From Pseudomonas sp. (GTDB lineage: Bacteria; Pseudomonadota; Gammaproteobacteria; Pseudomonadales; Pseudomonadaceae): a DNA stretch of 10,354 nt. Of the stretch, positions 6,002-10,354 are shown one piece after another. Location: positions 1-10,354 of the forward strand of contig JAPLSD010000223.1 of the NCBI GenBank assembly GCA_026398835.1, in the 5' to 3' direction. The position numbers and the translations under genes were made by a program. Each line of letters opens with the position of its first letter. The first letter of the stretch is position 1. The notes under the pieces were generated by a model. It did not search any database. It worked only from the letters and a program-made list of their open reading frames with translations, and was not told where the DNA came from.

Positions 6002-6924
6002 AAGCACTCCTCTTCACTTCGCAGGCGTTGGTTTTGCTAAGTCTGAATGTTCATGCCGCGCCGATTGCCATGGAAGATCAATCGCAGTTGCAATCGCCAG
6101 CTGTCGACAACACCCACATCGAGTATTTCCAGCCGCCCGCACAAAGTGAACTGCCGGATAACGCCTACGGCAAGATGGTGATGGAAGGTTACGCGTTGTT
6201 TGTGGATACCAAGCGAAAAGCCCCGCAGTACGTTGGTAACGGGCTCAATTGCAGCAATTGCCACCTGGATCAGGGACGTCTGGCCAATTCTGCACCATTG
6301 TGGGGTGCTTACCCCATGTATCCGGCATACCGGAAAAAGAACGACAAGGTAAATACCTTTGCTGAGCGTTTGCAGGGTTGTTTTCAGTTCAGCATGAATG
6401 GTGGTAAGCCACCGGCGGCTGACAGCCGTGAGATTACTGCCTTGTCGGTCTATTCCTATTGGTTGGCGAGCAAAGCACCTATCGGTGTGCAGCTACCAGG
6501 GCGCGGTTACCCGGATGTGGCGCAACCGGCCAAAGGTTATGATTTCGCTCAAGGGCAACAGGTCTATAAGGAGCAGTGCTCCGTGTGCCATGGCGACAAC
6601 GGTCAGGGGCAGAAAGTAGGGCAGGACTACGTGATGCCGCCGCTCTGGGGCAAGGACTCCTACAACTGGGGCGCCGGCATGCATCGAATCAACACGGCGG
6701 CGTCCTTCATCAAATACAATATGCCGCTGGGTAAAGGGGGCATCTTGAGCGATCAGCAAGCCTGGGATGTCGCGGCGTTTATCAATAAACATGAGCGGCC
6801 ACAGGACCCGCGTCTGGTCGAGGGATCTATCGAGAAAACCCGGGTCAAGTTTCACGCAAACGATGGTGTCAATGTGTACGGAGAACAGGTCGACGGCGTG
6901 CTGATGGGTCAAGGCATCCGATAA
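5998..6924 (+). CDS. tsdA: TsdA-family dihaem thiosulfate dehydrogenase / tetrathionate reductase
   Basis: The 308-residue periplasmic protein has a signal peptide (1-20, ending NVHA) and two cytochrome domains. Haem 1 is CSNCH (Cys85, Cys88, His89). Cys128 in ERLQGCFQFSMNG is the cysteine that ligates the active-site haem iron in TsdA and is the strongest family mark. Haem 2 is CSVCH (Cys194, Cys197, His198). The haem 2 distal region reads FIKYNMPLG (Asn241-Met242); as I recall, Allochromatium TsdA has Lys-Met there and Campylobacter TsdA has Asn-Met. TsdA joins two thiosulfates into tetrathionate, or runs the reverse. A tail of about 40 residues (269-308) goes beyond the cytochrome fold. 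ATG 5998 overlaps the tsdB stop (ATGA) and has AGGAGG at 5985-5990. The direction of the reaction in vivo cannot be read from sequence. Confidence 0.87.
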   Translation: MKALLFTSQALVLLSLNVHAAPIAMEDQSQLQSPAVDNTHIEYFQPPAQSELPDNAYGKMVMEGYALFVDTKRKAPQYVGNGLNCSNCHLDQGRLANSAPLWGAYPMYPAYRKKNDKVNTFAERLQGCFQFSMNGGKPPAADSREITALSVYSYWLASKAPIGVQLPGRGYPDVAQPAKGYDFAQGQQVYKEQCSVCHGDNGQGQKVGQDYVMPPLWGKDSYNWGAGMHRINTAASFIKYNMPLGKGGILSDQQAWDVAAFINKHERPQDPRLVEGSIEKTRVKFHANDGVNVYGEQVDGVLMGQGIR

Positions 6925-6994
6925 ACTGTCGTGAATCGATACAGATGCTGTCGACGCTTGCATTTCGGCAGCATTGTCATTTTTGGAGTCAGTA

Positions 6995-7225
6995 ATGAAG
7001 CGTGAGCAGGTAAGGGAGAAGCATGCTGAGGGTAATATTTCGGCGACCCATGTGATTCAAAATCCGGCCAATTCGGGCGAGTGGATCGTGTTTTTCAAGA
7101 AAAGTGCAGGGCGCAGCTTTTTCCTGGTGGATGACAGCGACGAAGTTGAATCATTTGGACGGCTGGATGACCTGATCGAGACCATTCGCGGGCTCGGGAT
7201 CAAATTCGCTGAAATTCATATGTAA
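6995..7225 (+). CDS. 76-residue protein of unknown function
   Basis: The start is ATG 6995 with GGAG 6 nt upstream; an upstream in-frame TTG at 6974 overlaps that ribosome binding site and is less likely. The product opens MKREQVREKHAEG, then has a beta-rich part (EWIVFFKK, SFFLVDD) and a helical stretch near SFGRLDDLIETIRGLGI. It looks like a compact cytosolic alpha/beta protein without signal or membrane segment. Similar short Pseudomonas proteins are, as I recall, sometimes auto-annotated as plasmid replication or partition associated; nothing here supports a plasmid function. It lies 70 nt after tsdA on the same strand and converges with the lipoprotein gene at 7249. Confidence 0.75.
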   Translation: MKREQVREKHAEGNISATHVIQNPANSGEWIVFFKKSAGRSFFLVDDSDEVESFGRLDDLIETIRGLGIKFAEIHM

Positions 7226-7248
7226 TCACGCCGAGGTGGGTCGCACGC

Positions 7249-7533
7249 TTACTTGCAGGTCACCACCACGCTGCGGCTCTTGTAGTTACCAACGTCGACC
7301 CCCAGGGTTTTCTCGCTTTCCTTGGGTGACGGCGTACCGTCGGTGCCAATGATGTTATAGCCGGTGCCGGCGCATGAGGCATCGGCTTTTTCGTAGCAGG
7401 TGGCCCACGAGTTGGCCTCTCCGGAACAGTCAATGGTCAGCCCTTGTTGGCCATTGTTCAGATACGTTTTTTCGGCAGTGGCGCAGCCACTGAGAGCTGC
7501 CAATATCGCGCTGATTACCAGAACTTTTTTCAT
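7249..7533 (-). CDS. small cysteine-rich lipoprotein
   Basis: The 94-residue product has a clean lipoprotein signal, MKKVLVISAILAALSGC, with lipidated Cys17 followed by Ala. The mature part holds four cysteines (36, 46, 54 and 93), enough for two disulfides in the periplasm, and the segment CYEKADASCAGTGYNIIG. I have seen C..A...C...GY..I patterns in other short proteobacterial lipoproteins of unknown role. ATG 7533 is chosen because it begins the signal peptide exactly; the longer frame from 7635 would bury the signal and run through the promoter. The ribosome binding site is poor. A perfect -10 lies about 70 nt upstream, so it probably has its own transcript with a leader of about 60 nt. 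Confidence 0.78.
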   Translation of the reverse strand: MKKVLVISAILAALSGCATAEKTYLNNGQQGLTIDCSGEANSWATCYEKADASCAGTGYNIIGTDGTPSPKESEKTLGVDVGNYKSRSVVVTCK

Positions 7534-7599
7534 GTCGTTAATCGTCGTCAAAGTATTGATGTAGAGGGCTTGGGGCGGTGCAGCCACGCGTGACGAGAG

Positions 7600-7605
7600 A
7601 TTATA
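7600..7605 (-). promoter_or_regulatory. -10 element of the cysteine-rich lipoprotein gene
   Basis: The minus strand reads TATAAT exactly, followed by CTCTCG. No convincing -35 hexamer lies 16-18 nt upstream, so only this element is offered. Transcription would start near 7593. Confidence 0.4.
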
Positions 7606-7629
7606 GCGAAAGGCCATTTTGGTACAGAA

Positions 7630-7661
7630 AAACACCAGAAAGCCCTGCGCAAAGGCAGGGC
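7630..7661 (-). terminator. probable terminator after the 62-residue gene
   Basis: On the minus strand, GCCCTGC (7661-7655) and GCAGGGC (7648-7642) pair over 7 GC-rich base pairs around a 6-nt loop. The tail is TTTCTGGTGTTTTT, T-rich but interrupted. It lies 25 nt after the stop codon at 7687 and just upstream of the lipoprotein promoter. Confidence 0.7.
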
Positions 7662-7686
7662 CTGAATCGACGCGGGTCTTTCTTGC

Positions 7687-7875
7687 TCAGGGTTTGGCGT
7701 TGCGTCGCCGGGCAGGAGGCGCCGGCTGATCCTGCAGTACCTCTGCAACTTCAATGGCCAATGCTTCTGTCGGGAAGGGCCCGGCAACGTTTTCGCCGCT
7801 GGCACTGTCCACCCACCATTGGCCATCTTTTGCCTGATTGATCAGGTAACCGTTCACGCTTTTTACTGCCGACAT
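7687..7875 (-). CDS. 62-residue conserved-looking protein of unknown function
   Basis: The product runs MSAVKSVNGYLINQAKDGQW at the start, with a paired Trp (QWWVDSASGENVAGPF), then a helix (TEALAIEVAEVLQDQ) and a basic, proline-rich tail (APPARRRNAKP). No signal or membrane segment is seen. ATG 7875 has GAGG about 8 nt upstream. A near-consensus -10, TATCAT, lies on the minus strand at 7913-7908, without a clear -35. It is divergent to galU and is followed by its own terminator. The sequence resembles short hypothetical proteins I associate with pseudomonads; the function is unknown. Confidence 0.75.
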   Translation of the reverse strand: MSAVKSVNGYLINQAKDGQWWVDSASGENVAGPFPTEALAIEVAEVLQDQPAPPARRRNAKP

Positions 7876-8075
7876 CTATCTGCCTCGCTGACTGGGTCTA
7901 GTGCGCAATGATAGCGCCAAATGGAGTTTAAAAGCGCAGTTGCCGGTCAGGTCGGTGGGGGCGTGGGAAAGTACGCATCCCCTTTAAAAGCAGGGCTTGA
8001 CGGTGAGAAGGTGATTTACGGCAGGCTCGATATATAAGATGCTGCGGAACTATCGCACCTAATATTTCTCTATGA

Positions 8076-8097
8076 TGGCATCGGTTAGCCCATGCCA
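8076..8097. promoter_or_regulatory. inverted repeat upstream of the galU promoter, possible operator
   Basis: TGGCAT (8076-8081) and ATGCCA (8092-8097) form a perfect 6-bp inverted repeat with a 10-nt spacer, ending 4 nt before the -35 hexamer. The placement would suit an activator, but the repeat is short and may be chance. Confidence 0.25.
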
Positions 8098-8101
8098 GGC
8101 A

Positions 8102-8130
8102 TTGAAAGGCGCTCGCCGCCTGATTAGACT
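8102..8130 (+). promoter_or_regulatory. sigma70-type promoter of galU
   Basis: TTGAAA (8102-8107, 5 of 6) and TAGACT (8125-8130, 4 of 6) are spaced by exactly 17 nt. Transcription would start near 8137, about 33 nt before the galU ATG. The rest of the 294-nt gap (7876-8169) holds a TTTAAAAGC direct repeat (7927-7935 and 7983-7991) and AT-rich stretches (near 8030-8070); I see no gene in it. Confidence 0.5.
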
Positions 8131-8169
8131 GCGCCAAAATTCGTACGTACAGCCCTTTTAAGGACTCAT

Positions 8170-9009
8170 ATGATCAAGAAATGCTTGTTCCCAGCAGCCG
8201 GTTACGGTACTCGCTTCCTGCCAGCGACCAAGGCCATGCCTAAAGAAATGCTGCCAGTGGTGAACAAGCCACTTATCCAGTACGGCGTAGAAGAAGCGCT
8301 GGACGCTGGTTTGACAGAAATTTCCATTGTTACTGGTCGTGGCAAGCGTGCCCTGGAAGACCACTTCGACATCAGCTACGAGCTGGAAAACCAGATCAAG
8401 GGCACCGACAAGGAAAAGTACCTGGTCGGCATCCGTAAGCTGCTTGATGAGTGCTCGTTCTCCTACACTCGTCAGACTGAAATGAAGGGCTTGGGCCACG
8501 CGATTCTGACGGGTCGTCCACTGATCGGTGACGAACCGTTCGCGGTAGTGCTGGCGGACGACTTGTGCGTCAACCTGGAAGGCGACGGTGTACTGACCCA
8601 GATGGTCAAACTGTACAAACAATACCGTTGCACGATCGTAGCGATCCAGGAAGTCGACCCGCAGGAAACCCACAAATACGGCGTGATCGCCGGCGATTTG
8701 ATCGGTGATGACCTGTATCGCGTACGTAACATGGTCGAGAAGCCAAAGCCTGAAGATGCCCCGTCCAACCTGGCGATCATCGGTCGTTACATCCTGACCC
8801 CGGACATCTTCAAGTTGATCGAAGAAACCGAGCCGGGCAAAGGTGGCGAGATCCAGATCACCGACGCCCTGATGAAGCAGGCGCAGGACGGTTGTGTGAT
8901 TGCCTATAAGTTCAAGGGCACACGTTTCGACTGCGGTGGTGCTGAAGGCTACATCGAAGCGACCAACTTCTGCTTCGAACACTTCTACAAGACGGGCAAG
9001 GCTTACTGA
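8170..9009 (+). CDS. galU: GalU: UTP--glucose-1-phosphate uridylyltransferase
   Basis: GalU makes UDP-glucose from UTP and glucose-1-phosphate in the cytoplasm, the precursor for LPS core, exopolysaccharides and trehalose-type glucans. The 279 residues fit the usual bacterial length (280-300). The nucleotide-binding signature [20 protein letters not shown] (7-26) is complete, and [33 protein letters not shown] and [12 protein letters not shown] follow in the family order. ATG 8170 has AGGA five nucleotides upstream. The codon choice is strongly biased to C/G third positions, as expected of a well-expressed housekeeping gene. It is followed by a terminator and then gor on the same strand. Confidence 0.97.
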   Translation: MIKKCLFPAAGYGTRFLPATKAMPKEMLPVVNKPLIQYGVEEALDAGLTEISIVTGRGKRALEDHFDISYELENQIKGTDKEKYLVGIRKLLDECSFSYTRQTEMKGLGHAILTGRPLIGDEPFAVVLADDLCVNLEGDGVLTQMVKLYKQYRCTIVAIQEVDPQETHKYGVIAGDLIGDDLYRVRNMVEKPKPEDAPSNLAIIGRYILTPDIFKLIEETEPGKGGEIQITDALMKQAQDGCVIAYKFKGTRFDCGGAEGYIEATNFCFEHFYKTGKAY

Positions 9010-9032
9010 TAGCGCTTCACCGTTCTGTTCTG

Positions 9033-9056
9033 AAAGCCACCTTCGGGTGGCTTTTT
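9033..9056 (+). terminator. intrinsic terminator after galU
   Basis: AAAGCCACC (9033-9041) and GGTGGCTTT (9046-9054) pair over 9 bp around a UUCG tetraloop closed by C-G, followed by a T-rich run (TTTTTCTTTTT). It begins 23 nt after the galU stop. Confidence 0.93.
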
Positions 9057-9137
9057 CTTTTTCCGGCCCCATATAGCTCGCAGCGCTGCCCAAAAAGGCC
9101 GCAGCGGTTATGCTTGTGGCCTGCCGAGGAGATTGAA

Positions 9138-10354
9138 ATGGCCTACGATTTTGACCTTTATGTGATTGGTGCCGGTTCCGGCGGTGTTCGCGCTGCACGT
9201 TTTTCCGCCGGTTTTGGCGCGAAAGTAGCGATAGCCGAGAGCCGCTATTTGGGCGGTACCTGTGTCAACGTGGGTTGCGTGCCGAAAAAGCTGTTGGTGT
9301 ATGGCGCTCACTTCGCTGAAGACTTTGAGCAGGCTCAGGGTTTTGGCTGGTCGCCGGGAGAGGCCGAATTCGATTGGCCGACGCTGATTGCCAACAAGGA
9401 CCGCGAAATCAACCGATTGAACGGTATCTATCGAAATTTGCTGGTCAACAGCGGCGTAGCGCTTCATGAAGGTCACGCCAGGCTGATCGACCCGCACCAA
9501 GTGGAAATCAATGGTCAGCGTTTTACTGCCAAACACATTCTGATTGCCACGGGTGGCTGGCCGCAGATTCCGGATATCCCGGGTCACGAACATGCCATCA
9601 GTTCCAACCAGGCGTTCTTCCTCAAAGAGCTGCCCAAACGCGTTCTGGTGGTGGGCGGCGGTTATATCGCGGTCGAGTTCGCCGGGATCTTCCATGGTCT
9701 GGGTGCGGAAACCACGCTGTTGTATCGCGGCAATCTGTTCTTGCGCGGCTTCGATGGTGCGGTGCGCACGCATTTGCAGGAAGAGTTGACCAAGCGCGGG
9801 ATGGATCTGCAGTTCAACGCGGATATCGAACGCATCGACAAGCAAGCCAATGGCAGTTTGAAAGTGACGCTCAAGGATGGTCGCGAACTGGAGACTGATT
9901 GCGTGTTCTACGCCACGGGTCGCCGTCCGATGCTGGACAATCTCGGCCTGGAAAACACTGCGGTGAAACTGGATGGGCGCGGTTTCGTCGAAGTCGATGA
10001 ACAGTACCAAAGCAGTGAACCGTCGATTCTGGCCATCGGCGATGTGATTGGCCGGGTTCAGCTGACACCGGTTGCCTTGGCTGAAGGCATGGCCGTGGCG
10101 CGACGCTTGTTCAAGCCCGAGCAATACCGCCCGGTGGATTACAAGATGATCCCGACGGCGGTGTTCAGCTTGCCGAATATCGGTACTGTCGGCCTGACTG
10201 AAGAGCAGGCCAGAGAAGACGGCTACACCGTGCAGATTTTCGAAAGCCGTTTCCGGCCAATGAAGCTGACGATGACCGAGTGTCAGGAGCGCACACTGAT
10301 GAAGCTGGTGGTAGACGCCAAGACCGACAAGGTTCTGGGTTGCCACATGGTCGG
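9138..10354 (+). CDS. gor: Gor: glutathione-disulfide reductase, 3' end outside the window
   Basis: The frame is open from ATG 9138 to the window edge, giving 405 residues of an expected 450 or so. Gor reduces glutathione disulfide with NADPH in the cytoplasm. Visible features are the FAD loop GAGSGG (11-16), the redox-active disulfide [13 protein letters not shown] (Cys42, Cys47), ATGGWPQIP, the NADPH loop [13 protein letters not shown], the two arginines that select NADPH ([11 protein letters not shown]) and the second FAD motif AIGDV. The C-terminal interface domain has begun ([16 protein letters not shown]), but the catalytic His-Glu pair near the end is not in the window. AGGAG lies 6 nt before the ATG. 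It is separated from galU by a terminator, so it should have its own promoter in the gap, which I could not define. Confidence 0.97.
   Translation, partial: MAYDFDLYVIGAGSGGVRAARFSAGFGAKVAIAESRYLGGTCVNVGCVPKKLLVYGAHFAEDFEQAQGFGWSPGEAEFDWPTLIANKDREINRLNGIYRNLLVNSGVALHEGHARLIDPHQVEINGQRFTAKHILIATGGWPQIPDIPGHEHAISSNQAFFLKELPKRVLVVGGGYIAVEFAGIFHGLGAETTLLYRGNLFLRGFDGAVRTHLQEELTKRGMDLQFNADIERIDKQANGSLKVTLKDGRELETDCVFYATGRRPMLDNLGLENTAVKLDGRGFVEVDEQYQSSEPSILAIGDVIGRVQLTPVALAEGMAVARRLFKPEQYRPVDYKMIPTAVFSLPNIGTVGLTEEQAREDGYTVQIFESRFRPMKLTMTECQERTLMKLVVDAKTDKVLGCHMV

Noticed and set aside
6995..7225. Possible plasmid replication or partition gene as a sign of an integrated element
   Set aside because: Only a vague memory of automated annotations supports this. 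There are no integrase, repeats, attachment sites or other plasmid genes nearby, and base composition does not change.
7931..7938. AAAGCGCA, identical to the core of the E. coli Ada box
   Set aside because: It lies about 4 kb from the ada group, next to genes with no known link to alkylation repair. An 8-base match is expected by chance at this scale, and the Ada here may not bind such a box.
7928..8137. 69-codon minus-strand frame in the galU upstream region
   Set aside because: It begins at TTG with no ribosome binding site, overlaps the galU promoter and has a composition unlike a real protein.
8158..9198. 346-codon open frame antisense to galU
   Set aside because: It is a mirror of the GC-biased codons of galU, its product resembles no protein I know, and galU itself is certain. 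Long antisense frames of this kind are common in GC-rich housekeeping genes.
9108..10346. 412-codon open frame antisense to gor
   Set aside because: Same reasoning: gor is unmistakable on the plus strand, and the antisense product is a low-information Gln/His/Arg-rich sequence typical of a codon shadow.

Overview
The window looks like ordinary chromosomal DNA of a Pseudomonas, probably of the fluorescens group. This rests on recalled protein resemblance (GalU, Gor, AlkB, Ada, AcuI), the GC-rich codon use and short Pseudomonas-type intergenic gaps; no rRNA or other marker is present. I see no tRNA, rRNA, insertion sequence, phage gene, CRISPR array or plasmid origin. Both ends of the window cut a gene: acuI at the left and gor at the right.

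Left part (1-3920). The end of an AcuI/YhdH-type NADPH oxidoreductase gene is followed by a GyrI-like effector-binding gene, both on the + strand. These converge, with overlapping stop codons, on a minus-strand alkylation-damage group transcribed leftward: a 2OG-Fe(II) oxygenase of unassigned substrate, then alkB (4 nt later), then ada (88 nt later). Ada keeps both methyl-acceptor cysteines, but three of the four zinc-ligand cysteines of its N-terminal domain are replaced. That makes it the most unusual protein in the window.

Middle part (4017-7875). A minus-strand pair (a DUF1883 protein and a 56-residue protein with a GTG start) lies divergent to a small lipoprotein gene that ends in a strong terminator. 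Then comes a tsdBA operon, coding for a c4-like dihaem cytochrome and a TsdA-type dihaem thiosulfate dehydrogenase/tetrathionate reductase with a 4-nt ATGA overlap. Together these would move electrons between thiosulfate/tetrathionate and the periplasmic cytochrome pool. Three small genes follow: a 76-residue cytosolic protein, a cysteine-rich lipoprotein and a 62-residue protein.

Right part (7876-10354). galU (UDP-glucose synthesis) has a plausible sigma70 promoter and a UUCG-loop terminator. It is followed by gor (glutathione reductase), cut by the window edge.

The best candidates for something less described are the zinc-ligand-poor Ada together with the uncharacterised oxygenase heading its operon, and the Asn-Met haem-ligand site in TsdA. 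The rest is conventional.
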